IMG/VR virus record: IMGVR_UViG_3300026382_000006
Location: 62,001 to 126,000 of that record
DNA: 64,000 nucleotides
Reading direction: 5' to 3' (one strand)
Source of the DNA: a virus
The position numbers and the translations under genes were made by a program. Each line of letters starts with the position of its first letter. The first letter of the stretch is position 1. The notes beneath the pieces were generated by a model, which was given only the letters and a program-made list of their open reading frames with translations, did not search any database and had not been told where the DNA came from. Shown one piece after another: positions 35,055-44,282 of this stretch.

Positions 35055-36362
35055 TTACTTCCTTTCTATCATAAAGTTTAATAAAATAGCATTCTCTTTT
35101 TTAATAAAATTATAACTTTCATATAACGATTGCAACACACCTCTCCTTTCTACTACTTCATCACCTCTTTGATGTATATATTTTACTAACATACCTGGTC
35201 TAATAAACCTAGTATCCACCATGTTTAATTTTAATTTAGCATTTAATAAATTGTTCCTAATTATGTTAGATCTGTACTTGAATAAATTATCATCAAAGTT
35301 TGTATATATAGGATTTATAATATTGTTAGATTTAACTCCTAAAAGTTTAATTTCATTACAACCATAAACGTCAAACATTATTTGTTTATCGTTTACTAAT
35401 GTCATATCTTTACTAATTGCGGCTATTGGATATGTGACTTTTAAAGCATTTCCGTGTTCTATCAAATTCATACTGCCTCTGTTTTCTATTTCTATCGAAG
35501 ACGTTACTAATTTATATAATCTAGTGTTAGGCTCTTTCCAAAACGAGACATCGTTTAAATCGGCAGATACAATTCTACTGTTATAGAAAATAATTTTATC
35601 TTCTAATAATGTATCGAATAATTCATAATTAAACAATGGGTAAATATATATCCTATATGTATTTTCTTTAATTTGTTCTATGAAATGGTTTATACCACCA
35701 TTATATACGCCATAGTCGTAATCTTGTAAATAATGTAATAATTTTGCTAATTTAGTATTACTCTTTATTATAATGTGGTCATAAGTTCTGTCATTATCTG
35801 GTTTTCTCATATCTATAGCAAAATCAATAGACCTACCTGCTATTTTAATATCCTTAAAGTTTTTACTAAACAAACCTTTTATAACTTTTTCTACATTTAC
35901 ATTTTTATAAATACCCGAAACAAACAATTGTTTATAAATTAAAACAATAGGATCTACGCATTGACCTTTAACAGTTACCATATCCATTTTATTTAAATCT
36001 TCACCGTCCATGTGGCTGTATCTAGTAGTATCTGATTTTTTATCTACATTCAACGGTATGAATGAATACCTCTTTATATCTGAAAATTCTGGATAATCTA
36101 TCTGGATAGTCATTTCCAAATTATCTCTATTTTTAAAAATATAATTTACATAATCACCCATACCTATACCAAATTCTACTGTAATTTCTGAAAATAAGTT
36201 AGAATTATAGTTTTTATTTATATCTAAAAAAATAGGATATGTAATAGGCATATCAAAGTCTTCACCATGCAAATACAATTTTATATCTGGAAATTCAAAC
36301 TTTTTACTGTTGCTTAAAACTTCTGATACTTCGTTTTCTAATAATTTTACTGTATATGACAT
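35055..36362 (-). CDS. Probable baseplate hub-like tail protein
   Basis: 435 residues from ATG 36362 (AAAGGATTATAAA before it). Beta-rich throughout. Near the end, VDTRFIRPGMLVKYIH followed by GVLQSLYESY and LLNFMI resembles the closing region of phage hub proteins (gp27/VgrG-like), where R-P-G-x-x-V is typical. Earlier, VDPIVLIYKQLF and LHYLQDYDYGVY also suit a hub. Neighbours are tail-type proteins and inner-body paralogs. The assignment is by pattern, not by clear homology. Confidence 0.5.
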   Translation of the reverse strand: MSYTVKLLENEVSEVLSNSKKFEFPDIKLYLHGEDFDMPITYPIFLDINKNYNSNLFSEITVEFGIGMGDYVNYIFKNRDNLEMTIQIDYPEFSDIKRYSFIPLNVDKKSDTTRYSHMDGEDLNKMDMVTVKGQCVDPIVLIYKQLFVSGIYKNVNVEKVIKGLFSKNFKDIKIAGRSIDFAIDMRKPDNDRTYDHIIIKSNTKLAKLLHYLQDYDYGVYNGGINHFIEQIKENTYRIYIYPLFNYELFDTLLEDKIIFYNSRIVSADLNDVSFWKEPNTRLYKLVTSSIEIENRGSMNLIEHGNALKVTYPIAAISKDMTLVNDKQIMFDVYGCNEIKLLGVKSNNIINPIYTNFDDNLFKYRSNIIRNNLLNAKLKLNMVDTRFIRPGMLVKYIHQRGDEVVERRGVLQSLYESYNFIKKENAILLNFMIERK

Positions 36363-36391
36363 TTTATAATCCTTTAAAAGAAACAATTATG

Positions 36392-36419
36392 TTCTAGTCA
36401 GAAAAATATCTGACTAGAA
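36392..36419 (-). terminator. Hairpin after inner-body paralog A
   Basis: TTCTAGTCAGA and complement around a 6-base loop, 8 bases after the minus-strand stop at 36427. Confidence 0.58.
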
Positions 36420-36426
36420 AATTTAA

Positions 36427-37692
36427 CTAATATTTTTTAAATCTTTCATTTAACTTTTTCTTATAATAATTACCCCATGTTTTAATGGATTCTATTAGCC
36501 AATTTGTAAATGGTGGTTTTATAATATATTCAGATAACTTAACTACATTATTTAAATCATCTCTTACATCACCTATTATGTAGTTTGACAGAATACTAGC
36601 TACTGCGACCATGTCTTCATCAGCATCTTTTTCAGCTGATTTAACAAATTTCTCTACCTTTACTTTAACATCTTTAATTAATTTATTAGACTTATTGACA
36701 ATTTTTTCTACATCTGAATATTTTTTAATACCTGTATTTACTACTTCACCGACCTCTACAAAATCTAAAGGTTCTGTTATTTTTTTCAAAAGACCTTCAT
36801 AAAGTTCTTTCGTAATCTCCACACTATAGTCATGCTTTTTAATACTTTGTAACAATTGTTTTGTCTTTTTAATATCTCCGTTTTTAGCTGCATTTATTGC
36901 TTCATCAAGTTTATCTTTAGGGATTGTAACTATTTGTAACTTAATAGATACTCTATCTATCTTTTTTAATCTTACATTAATTATTTTATCATTAGTTTTA
37001 AAATTCTTTAAAAATTTACTATAAGTTCTATCGTATATTGCATTTTTACTACCTTCTAAAGTCCATCTTAATATAAACATTATTAAACTCTTATTTAATG
37101 TTCCGGATACTAACTGTTTATATTTATCTTCTAATTCTGTATAACTATTTTCTAATTGTCTTTCAATTTTATCATAAAATTTTATCATACCCTTAGCACT
37201 CGGTTCTACTTCGAACCAGTCTAATGCGACTGCTTCTTTAGCAATTAAAATCCTGACTGGTTCTGAAAAATTACCTTCTGGAACAATATTCCCTTTTTTA
37301 TCTGCTTCATCTAGTATTTTTTTAATTTTATATAGCGTAGTATTCTTATTCTTTAATCTGGTTAAAAAGAACGCAAATACCTTATTAAAAAAATCTACTA
37401 TGGAATTTATCAGTCTAGTTATTGTATTTAAAATACCTGATAACATTTTCTTAGCATCTACTTCATATCCTGTTGTAATTCTATCTGGTGATATCCCCAA
37501 CATAATCAAATTAGATTCAGTTATCTTATCTATATCTTCATAAGCTACTGTTAACAATCTAGTGTCCGATTCATTTTGTTTCATAACTTCTATAGAATCT
37601 ATTAAGTCGCACGGATTGACTGGTTTGTCACTTTCTTCATACCCTAATACTGATTTAACTTCATCTTCTAAATGTTTTGTTAAAAAATTCAT
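36427..37692 (-). CDS. Inner-body (internal head) protein paralog A
   Basis: 421 residues. Member of a seven-copy family in this window. The propeptide has several G/A-Y-E motifs (LGYEE, VAYED), then the shared block NLIMLGISPD and TTGYEV (Gly75-Glu77), where I infer protease cleavage. Directly after it comes a hydrophobic amphipathic run (MLSGILNTITRLINSIVDFF, residues 83-102). The remaining 300 residues are Lys-rich and helical. phiKZ packs paralogous, protease-trimmed proteins into its inner body and injects some into the host; that is the model for the role here. Confidence 0.7.
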   Translation of the reverse strand: MNFLTKHLEDEVKSVLGYEESDKPVNPCDLIDSIEVMKQNESDTRLLTVAYEDIDKITESNLIMLGISPDRITTGYEVDAKKMLSGILNTITRLINSIVDFFNKVFAFFLTRLKNKNTTLYKIKKILDEADKKGNIVPEGNFSEPVRILIAKEAVALDWFEVEPSAKGMIKFYDKIERQLENSYTELEDKYKQLVSGTLNKSLIMFILRWTLEGSKNAIYDRTYSKFLKNFKTNDKIINVRLKKIDRVSIKLQIVTIPKDKLDEAINAAKNGDIKKTKQLLQSIKKHDYSVEITKELYEGLLKKITEPLDFVEVGEVVNTGIKKYSDVEKIVNKSNKLIKDVKVKVEKFVKSAEKDADEDMVAVASILSNYIIGDVRDDLNNVVKLSEYIIKPPFTNWLIESIKTWGNYYKKKLNERFKKY

Positions 37693-37703
37693 TATTTCTC
37701 CTT

Positions 37704-38207
37704 TTAAACTTCTAATTTACTAATGTCAATTTTTGGTCTAATTCTTTCAGAAGACATAAATAAGTCATCTTCTAGTCCATCATCATTAATTTGCTCATTA
37801 ATTTTATTAACAATGTAATCTTTATTCAAATCTATTACTCCATCTAAAAACATTTTAATTTTATCTTTCAATTCAGTATCGGTTACATTTAAGCTATATT
37901 CTAATAAATCTAAAACTTCTGTTAAGAATTCAGCAATAGCAGGTATTTCATCCGAATTCACTATTCTAATTGTAAATCCATTACTGTAAATATCTAATAT
38001 TTTACTTAAAGGTAACATTACTGTAGTATATTGTGTAATTGATTTCTTATCCTCTTTACCATCTACAATATTAATTGGTATACCCATAACTTTTAATTCT
38101 TCTTCTGAATATAGTGCTACTTGGGGTACTCTTACTAAAATCAATCTTTTGTTTAATTTCTCGTATGCTTGCATTTTTATAGTAACTGGACTAACATAAC
38201 CATTCAT
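37704..38207 (-). CDS. Hypothetical protein, 167 aa, tail locus
   Basis: 167 residues; beta-rich first half (RLILVRVPQVALYS), helical second half, basic end. No recognised family. It lies between the 419-residue hypothetical and paralog A with 1-12 base gaps, so co-expressed with virion genes. Function unknown. Confidence 0.65.
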   Translation of the reverse strand: MNGYVSPVTIKMQAYEKLNKRLILVRVPQVALYSEEELKVMGIPINIVDGKEDKKSITQYTTVMLPLSKILDIYSNGFTIRIVNSDEIPAIAEFLTEVLDLLEYSLNVTDTELKDKIKMFLDGVIDLNKDYIVNKINEQINDDGLEDDLFMSSERIRPKIDISKLEV

Positions 38208-38208
38208 T

Positions 38209-39465
38209 TCATTCTCCTATACTAACAGTAGTAAAACTGTTTAAATAGTATTTTATAATAAAATATAAAATAGGTATAAAATATAATTGTTGTACAACAC
38301 TCAAATCCTCTTTACTACGTATTAAAGTTAAAATATCATTTTTATCAATAGGTTCCTTATCTATTAATTTTAATATCACATTTTCAAATAACGTTAAGTT
38401 AGTATCTTCTATTACTTTAATACCAAATAAAACATCATAAAAGTCTTCTGAAAATATATAACTTTTTTTATTCAATGGCGGATAATATTCATTTTCATTA
38501 TTTTCGAAATTTTCATCAATTTCCGGAGTGTTATAGACATTTTCTAGTTTCACTACCCAATTTACAGGACTATATCTAATAGGTTTTAAATAAACATTAT
38601 TACCGTATTCTGTAACGAACTTTAAGTTCCTGTATCGTTTAATCTCTTCTATCATAATAGAATCATCTATCATATAGTCTAATATAGATATCTGTTTATC
38701 TAAATCATAAAGATAAACATCTCTTTTTAAATTGGATACACCAATGACTCTTTTAATAAAGTATTCTAAATTTGGATCATAGATAATTCCATTAAGTGTT
38801 TTATAACCTATTATGTTGTAATTAGTAGGTAAAATCATTCTTCTATTAAAAAATGATATTAAGTTAGATAATTCTGCTTTAAAGAAATTTACATCTACAT
38901 ACTGTTCAGTAGTATATATTTGTTGGTTATTTTCTATTCCATATCTGTCGTTATAATAAAAACTATTAACGGTTTTTTCTTTTAATCTTTTCACTATCTC
39001 TATGTTTGTATTGTCTATTATGTAATATAGTTTAAAGTTAATTTTATATACATCTCTATTATTGTATACGCCTCTAGTAACACCAGTTAAAATAAACAAT
39101 CCTTTTCTTCCATCCATTAAATTCGCTATAAATAAATCTCCTAATTTAGGCAAGACAGATAATAGGATAATACCTTCTCCCGTAATATCGTCGGGCTTGC
39201 TATTATCTAATGGTGAATTTAAAAATATAATTAAGTCCTTTATTTCGTTATACTCGGTAATCGGTAAATCTAACGACAAATCAAAATCAGATTGGTAATC
39301 AGTTATGTTGGTAATTAAATTAAAATAATTTACCTTCCATTTATAACCGCCTATCTGATTTAAAATAATAGTATTAGGTTCATCTGTTTCCATTATTCTA
39401 GTATTATCTACTTTTGTTTCTTCAACGTTTACCTTTATATCTTCTTTTACACTAAATATAGGCAT
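38209..39465 (-). CDS. Hypothetical virion-type protein, 418 aa
   Basis: AAGGAGATAATG lies before tandem ATGs at 39468 and 39465; spacing favours the second. 418 residues, beta-rich and Asn/Tyr/Ile-rich like the other tail proteins here, with no membrane segment apart from a hydrophobic C-terminus (FIPILYFIIKYYL). No named family. Position among tail genes suggests a baseplate or tail component. Confidence 0.65.
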   Translation of the reverse strand: MPIFSVKEDIKVNVEETKVDNTRIMETDEPNTIILNQIGGYKWKVNYFNLITNITDYQSDFDLSLDLPITEYNEIKDLIIFLNSPLDNSKPDDITGEGIILLSVLPKLGDLFIANLMDGRKGLFILTGVTRGVYNNRDVYKINFKLYYIIDNTNIEIVKRLKEKTVNSFYYNDRYGIENNQQIYTTEQYVDVNFFKAELSNLISFFNRRMILPTNYNIIGYKTLNGIIYDPNLEYFIKRVIGVSNLKRDVYLYDLDKQISILDYMIDDSIMIEEIKRYRNLKFVTEYGNNVYLKPIRYSPVNWVVKLENVYNTPEIDENFENNENEYYPPLNKKSYIFSEDFYDVLFGIKVIEDTNLTLFENVILKLIDKEPIDKNDILTLIRSKEDLSVVQQLYFIPILYFIIKYYLNSFTTVSIGE

Positions 39466-39510
39466 CATTATCTCCTTAAATACTTTCTTTCACAGAAAGA
39501 AAGGGATATT

Positions 39511-39536
39511 AGTAAAGAGGATATTTCCTCTTTACT
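39511..39536 (-). terminator. Hairpin after inner-body paralog B
   Basis: AGTAAAGAGGA and its complement around TATT, overlapping the stop at 39535. A second small inverted repeat (CTTTCTTT/AAAGAAAG) lies just downstream at about 39484-39504. Confidence 0.6.
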
Positions 39537-40761
39537 ATTTAATTTTTTCAGATTTTTTAATTATTGCTTCATACCTAATAGGTAAACTTGCAATACCGTT
39601 ATACAAAGTAATTAAAGAATCAAAATACGTATTTATCATAAGCTGCATTCCTGCACCAATCTTTAACTGTTTAGCTAATTTTACTATTGCTCCTGGTAGA
39701 CCACCCATTACTTCAGCTGCGTCATCTATCATACCGTCTAACCAGTTTTCAGCTACTCCTTTACTATAGTAATCATCTATTTCCTTCATAACTTTATAAA
39801 GTTTTTTACTATCTTTTACAAGTTTAATAAGATCTTCTCTTTTAATAGTAATTTCATCTACTTTAGGTACTATACCTGAGCACATTGCTCTTTTATAATC
39901 AACTTTTTCATTATTTTCAGAAGGTTTATAACCAATTATTTCGACTTTTTTATTACTAAAACCTATAGGTGCCAATACTAAATCAGGTTTCCAACTTTTT
40001 AATTCGTTCAACATTCTACAATCTATTTTATCCAACATTTTTAATACTGTAGTATTTTTAGGAAATGATTTAGAAACGTCCTTAGGACCTTTGATTTTCA
40101 TCAACTCGACATACAATTTACGTATACCCTCGCTAATACTTCCATCTAAAAGTTGATCAGCATTAGTATTCACAAAGTCCTCCATATTTTTAAAATTTAG
40201 ATCTTTGTAAATATTAAAATAAAGATTAAGTCCGATGTTATCAGTTTTTACTTTAAAAGACTTCACATCAGTCATTTCCTCTAGTTCTTTAACTATATCG
40301 TCTAGGTGTTTATTATAACCCATGAACCATCTTCTTATTTTACCTAGTTTTTTAAGTACCGATTTTAAACCGTTAAATACACCTTTCATAGCTGCTTTAA
40401 GTTTTTCTAATACTTTTTTAGCCATATCCTGTAGACCTTCATAGCCTGCTTCTACAGATTCATAACCAGGTATAGTTACACTTTCGTTACCAAAAATAGT
40501 TCTTTCTATATTAGCTACTACTTCAAAACCTTTAGCAATATCTAGTTCTGTAAGTTTACCTTCTTGATGTTTAGTTTCTATCTTAACTAGCATTTCTTCC
40601 ATAGCAACAGTTGCTCCATATATCATCTCTAAACCAGCCGAAACATTATTCATTTCTGCTTCTAAAAGCCCGGTACCTACTTCGACTATCTCCTCATAGC
40701 CAGGTGCAGTAAATGGTTCAGTTGTTTCCTCAAAAGCTTCATATCTATCTAAAATACCCAT
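39535..40761 (-). CDS. Inner-body protein paralog B
   Basis: 408 residues. The long acidic propeptide carries many motif copies: APGYEE, AKGFEV, IPGYES (99-101) and EAGYEG (106-108). The last is followed by a strongly cationic amphipathic stretch (VLEKLKAAMKGVFNGLKSVL, residues 117-136) and then a helical body. N-terminal MGILDRYEAFEE matches the starts of paralogs D, F and G. Likely trimmed by the prohead protease and packed in the inner body. Confidence 0.7.
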   Translation of the reverse strand: MGILDRYEAFEETTEPFTAPGYEEIVEVGTGLLEAEMNNVSAGLEMIYGATVAMEEMLVKIETKHQEGKLTELDIAKGFEVVANIERTIFGNESVTIPGYESVEAGYEGLQDMAKKVLEKLKAAMKGVFNGLKSVLKKLGKIRRWFMGYNKHLDDIVKELEEMTDVKSFKVKTDNIGLNLYFNIYKDLNFKNMEDFVNTNADQLLDGSISEGIRKLYVELMKIKGPKDVSKSFPKNTTVLKMLDKIDCRMLNELKSWKPDLVLAPIGFSNKKVEIIGYKPSENNEKVDYKRAMCSGIVPKVDEITIKREDLIKLVKDSKKLYKVMKEIDDYYSKGVAENWLDGMIDDAAEVMGGLPGAIVKLAKQLKIGAGMQLMINTYFDSLITLYNGIASLPIRYEAIIKKSEKIK

Positions 40762-40797
40762 TATTTCTCCTTCATTTTTTTTTAATCAAATTATCCA

Positions 40798-41871
40798 CTA
40801 CACAACTACTAAGTCTTTACTATCTGACAATTTAATTTCTATTCCTTTACACAAGTTTAAAGATTTTACACCATATGTATAAATATTTGATTTAATAAGA
40901 CCGTTTAATGATTTTGTATTGTGTTTTAAAAAGTTTCTAATAACACCACCGTTTACTTTATCTAAAACCTTAATAGCTCTTAATACTTCAGGATAAAACA
41001 CGCCCATAATCAATGCACTATTAACTGGATCCATCTTCTTTTCTTTAGTTATATATAAAGTCTTTAAATCTTTATTAACTTTTTTCATCATTTTTGTAAC
41101 TTTGTCTAATTCTTTTTCACCGTTATTCAACTCTTTTGTTAAATCGTTTATCAATGATTTACCCGTTTTTATAAGAGGTAAAATTTCCTTATTAGGATCT
41201 AAAGGTTTAACTTCGGCATTTTTTATATAATCTTTTCTTATTATTATTTCTTCCGAAATTAAACTTAATTTTCCTACTTCATTTTTAAATTTCATCTTCA
41301 ACTTGAAATCTTCTTTACTAATTTTTTCACCAGCAATCATCTTTTTAAAGAAAACTTTATAATCATTAAACGCGTTTTCCAATTCTTTAACATCGCCTTT
41401 ATAAACTATACCAGTTACGTAAATAATATCATCTTTCACGCCTGTAATATCTACAAATCCAGGTAATCCCAATAACTTCTTCATTTGTAAATAATCATTT
41501 ATTACCTTATCTAATTCACCGTTATTTTTAGATTCTACTTTACCGTCTTTTAATCTTTCTATTAACGCACCAAATCCTTTTTTATCAGAATAGTATGCAA
41601 TTTCTCTAATATCATTAAGATTAAATGTTGACAAAGTTGAAACATAAACACCAAAATAATTCTCAATATTTTTAGTATTCTTTTTCATTTTGTCTTCTAC
41701 TGCAGTATAGTATTCTAATAAACCTTTACCGTCTAAATGGTTTTTATTAAATATGACAGGTAATGATAGTTTAGATGCTAGAATTTGTTTAGTTTTATCG
41801 TCAAATTCATTCTTTTCTAAAACTAATTTTTTCTTACCATTTTCACTAACTTTATTATATGTTTCTTCCAA
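40798..41871 (-). CDS. Inner-body protein paralog C, C-terminal part (after in-frame TAG)
   Basis: 357 codons from a TTG at 41871 that has no ribosome binding site. Upstream, 27 sense codons in the same frame lead back to a TAG at 41953-41955 that ends the 105-codon N-terminal part. The 27 codons encode VSKVLDFIKKLLGKK, the cationic amphipathic element that follows the cleavage site in the paralogs. So this is the body of a 490-codon inner-body gene interrupted by one amber codon. It may be lost, made by suppression, or reflect a sequence error. The body is Lys-rich and helical. Confidence 0.65.
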   Translation of the reverse strand: MEETYNKVSENGKKKLVLEKNEFDDKTKQILASKLSLPVIFNKNHLDGKGLLEYYTAVEDKMKKNTKNIENYFGVYVSTLSTFNLNDIREIAYYSDKKGFGALIERLKDGKVESKNNGELDKVINDYLQMKKLLGLPGFVDITGVKDDIIYVTGIVYKGDVKELENAFNDYKVFFKKMIAGEKISKEDFKLKMKFKNEVGKLSLISEEIIIRKDYIKNAEVKPLDPNKEILPLIKTGKSLINDLTKELNNGEKELDKVTKMMKKVNKDLKTLYITKEKKMDPVNSALIMGVFYPEVLRAIKVLDKVNGGVIRNFLKHNTKSLNGLIKSNIYTYGVKSLNLCKGIEIKLSDSKDLVVV

Positions 41872-41952
41872 TCTACTAAATGAATCTATTTTTTTACCTA
41901 ATAATTTTTTAATAAAATCTAGTACTTTAGAAACTAGATCTTTAATACTGTA

Positions 41953-41955
41953 CTA
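41953..41955 (-). other. In-frame amber codon interrupting paralog C
   Basis: TAG with context CTT-TAG-TAC. Both sides are in one reading frame with no other stop over 490 codons, and both sides match the paralog family. Other genes here end with TAG, so general reassignment is unlikely. Confidence 0.8.
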
Positions 41956-42270
41956 AAGTTTTAGTAAAACATCACCTATTCTTTCACCCATGTTTTTAAT
42001 GGTATCTTTCACGCCTTCATAACCTGGACTATATGTAACTCCAAGTGCCTTTAAATTAGTTTCTAAATACCGATACCCTTCTTCAAAACCAATTTCAAAA
42101 TTATCGACATCATCAATATTTGCTAACATTTCATAACCAACTTCTGCATCTCTTACTTTCTCAATTATAGTAACTAAATCTAAATCTTCAAAACCATACT
42201 CAGTTTTACTTTCTTCATAAATAAATTCAGTTTTATTTATTTCATCATACTTTTCTAAAATATTCATCAT
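41953..42270 (-). CDS. Inner-body protein paralog C, N-terminal propeptide part
   Basis: 105 residues, ending at TAG. It has the family propeptide layout: MMNILEKYDE start, YGFED and VGYEM motifs, NLKALGVTYSPGYEG with the predicted cut at Gly83-Glu85, and about 20 residues of the mature part. A normal ribosome binding site (AAGGAGTAA) precedes it. On its own it would be little more than a propeptide, which argues that it is not an independent gene but the first part of paralog C. Confidence 0.68.
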   Translation of the reverse strand: MMNILEKYDEINKTEFIYEESKTEYGFEDLDLVTIIEKVRDAEVGYEMLANIDDVDNFEIGFEEGYRYLETNLKALGVTYSPGYEGVKDTIKNMGERIGDVLLKL

Positions 42271-43686
42271 TTACTCCTTATTTTTATTAAAATCATTCAA
42301 AGTCATTGTTATAATCTTCATCAACATTACTGTATACATGATATTGTCAGTCTCATAATGATATTGTAAATTTAATTTTTTCAACATTTCTATATATTGT
42401 TGTGCTAAATTATAATTTAAACCATCCGGGCTAAATATTATATTTAAATCCACTACTACGTTTAATACTATCCTATACGTCTTATTTAAATCCAACTCCT
42501 TACTACTCCTAATTTCTCCATCTGTATTTAAATAAAGTCCTAAATCCCTTAAGTTTTGATTTTCAAATAACTCAAAATGAAAAATATCAAATCCTGGTTT
42601 AAATAATGAATCGCCTATCCTAGTCTTTAGATAATCTAAAACAAATTCATTAATACCCAGAGCTTTTAATTCTTCAAGTGTTAAAATTAAATTAGGATCT
42701 TCTGGTAAAATTTCTAACAGTATAGATACTAATCTTACCATACCAGGTTTCTTAGCTATTCTATTAAAATCAAAACTGTCGTAATTTGGTACCTTAATAA
42801 TTACATCCGATTCCCTAACATACATATCTACATTATTTTTAATCTTTTCCATTGCTTCTGTGAAATAATTATTTGCATCTACATGTATTCTCGTAATTTC
42901 ATCTGGTAAAAACTTTTTATCTATAGGTTTGTTATTTACTGTAATAGGATATCTTAAAAATAATGAACTCGGTATTTCAATATCAAAACTAAATTGTAAT
43001 TCTATATAGTAACCTTTTTCATCTTTTTCAGGTTTTAAATCATATGGCTCTGACATTAAATAAATAAACACATTAGGTTGTATTTCCCTTACAATAGGTA
43101 CCTTATAATCATCTGTTCTCGATTTAATATAATCAATAGGTACACGTGATATTTCCAACAAATATTCACTAGGTTTTTTATTTAATAATTCTGCAATATT
43201 AATTGTTAAAGCTAACACAGGAACAGGAATTGTATAATAATATTCTACATCCATTACTAATCTATTACTATCTGTAATAGCTGTAGATTTTAATAAACTA
43301 ATTAATCTCACTATTTCATTTCTATTCTTACTATATAATCTTATATTTAAGTTAAAAGTAGTATTTATGATGTTATTATTTACTAAATAACCTATATTGT
43401 TATCCATTAATATAGCTTTACTATCTGGATATACCGCAGTATTATTAAACATGTAATCCGATTCTTGTATCTTTTCTACATTTACTTCCATATGGGTAGA
43501 ATAAGTTTTATTATCTTTAATATTATAATCTGTTTCAAAATTAGCCTCTTCTTTATCAGTTATAAAATAAACAGGCATTTCCTTATTTTTTAATAAATCA
43601 TTTTTTATCTTATCTATTGCCGATTTTACTATAGGTCTATCTATTGTAAACTCAGTATTATTCAGTAATACTATTCTTGTTATCAT
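42271..43686 (-). CDS. Probable tail/baseplate protein, 471 aa
   Basis: 471 residues, beta-rich and Asn/Ile-rich, with segments such as LNIRLYSKNRNEIVRLISLL and FIYLMSEPYDLKPEKDEKGY, then YITVNNK-like strands. No membrane span. It overlaps the upstream gene by 29 bases. It is similar in style to the plus-strand 52453 protein, both discussing strand-rich folds with central DPxL motifs, but I cannot name a family. Placed among inner-body and tail genes. Confidence 0.62.
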   Translation of the reverse strand: MITRIVLLNNTEFTIDRPIVKSAIDKIKNDLLKNKEMPVYFITDKEEANFETDYNIKDNKTYSTHMEVNVEKIQESDYMFNNTAVYPDSKAILMDNNIGYLVNNNIINTTFNLNIRLYSKNRNEIVRLISLLKSTAITDSNRLVMDVEYYYTIPVPVLALTINIAELLNKKPSEYLLEISRVPIDYIKSRTDDYKVPIVREIQPNVFIYLMSEPYDLKPEKDEKGYYIELQFSFDIEIPSSLFLRYPITVNNKPIDKKFLPDEITRIHVDANNYFTEAMEKIKNNVDMYVRESDVIIKVPNYDSFDFNRIAKKPGMVRLVSILLEILPEDPNLILTLEELKALGINEFVLDYLKTRIGDSLFKPGFDIFHFELFENQNLRDLGLYLNTDGEIRSSKELDLNKTYRIVLNVVVDLNIIFSPDGLNYNLAQQYIEMLKKLNLQYHYETDNIMYTVMLMKIITMTLNDFNKNKE

Positions 43687-44221
43687 CGTAGATTCCTAAT
43701 ATTTTTAACAATCCTACTGACAATAAAGTACCTATGGTTAATCCATAAAATGTAAATGCGAATATTATTAAATCACTTACTTTATCAGAATTAGTAAAGT
43801 TAACAGATGTCTTTTCACCAAATTCTTTAATATCAAACACTAACTCTTCGTAACATTCATTATTAGACAATATGTTTTTATACATAAAGGCAATAATATC
43901 TCTATGATTCTGATCTACTAATTGACAATTATTCGTATTATCGATATTCTCTAAATTAAAACTATCTTTAAATTCTGAATAATCTTCTAATAATTCGTTT
44001 ACTGGCTTCAATATACAATTATCTGGTCTGTCTATATAAATTTTTGATATTCTACTTAATTCTCCTATACTAACATCTTTTTCATTCTCCTTTAGGAAAT
44101 TAACAATATACATTACGATGTATAACATTTTATTTTCTTCTAAATCAAGACAGTCGATTTTGTTTTCCATAATACATCTTTTTGCTCTTGAATAAAGTGT
44201 TTCTATGTATTCTTTTTTCAT
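43658..44221 (-). CDS. Hypothetical protein with C-terminal membrane segment
   Basis: 187 residues. The first 145 are polar and acidic with several Cys (CIMENKIDCLDLE, NNCQLV, ECYEEL). One hydrophobic segment lies near the C-terminus (about 150-175, LIIFAFTFYGLTIGTLLSVG). No family recognised. It overlaps the next gene by 29 bases. A membrane-anchored role in infection, or a virion protein with a hydrophobic tail, is possible. Confidence 0.62.
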   Translation of the reverse strand: MKKEYIETLYSRAKRCIMENKIDCLDLEENKMLYIVMYIVNFLKENEKDVSIGELSRISKIYIDRPDNCILKPVNELLEDYSEFKDSFNLENIDNTNNCQLVDQNHRDIIAFMYKNILSNNECYEELVFDIKEFGEKTSVNFTNSDKVSDLIIFAFTFYGLTIGTLLSVGLLKILGIYDDNKNSITE

Positions 44222-44256
44222 CTATTACTCCTTATAATTAATAATTCATGAGAACA

Positions 44257-44282
44257 CATATAGGAGAATTCTCTCCTATATG
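44257..44282 (-). terminator. Hairpin after inner-body paralog D
   Basis: CATATAGGAGA and its complement around ATTC, overlapping the stop at 44276. Shares the TAGGAGA arm with three other hairpins. Confidence 0.62.

Noticed and set aside
41953-41955. TAG reassigned to an amino acid throughout the phage
   Set aside because: Several other genes end in TAG (725, 11538, 12674, 20600, 63681) with hairpins or next starts right behind, so TAG works as a stop. TGA also ends genes (12532, 13586).
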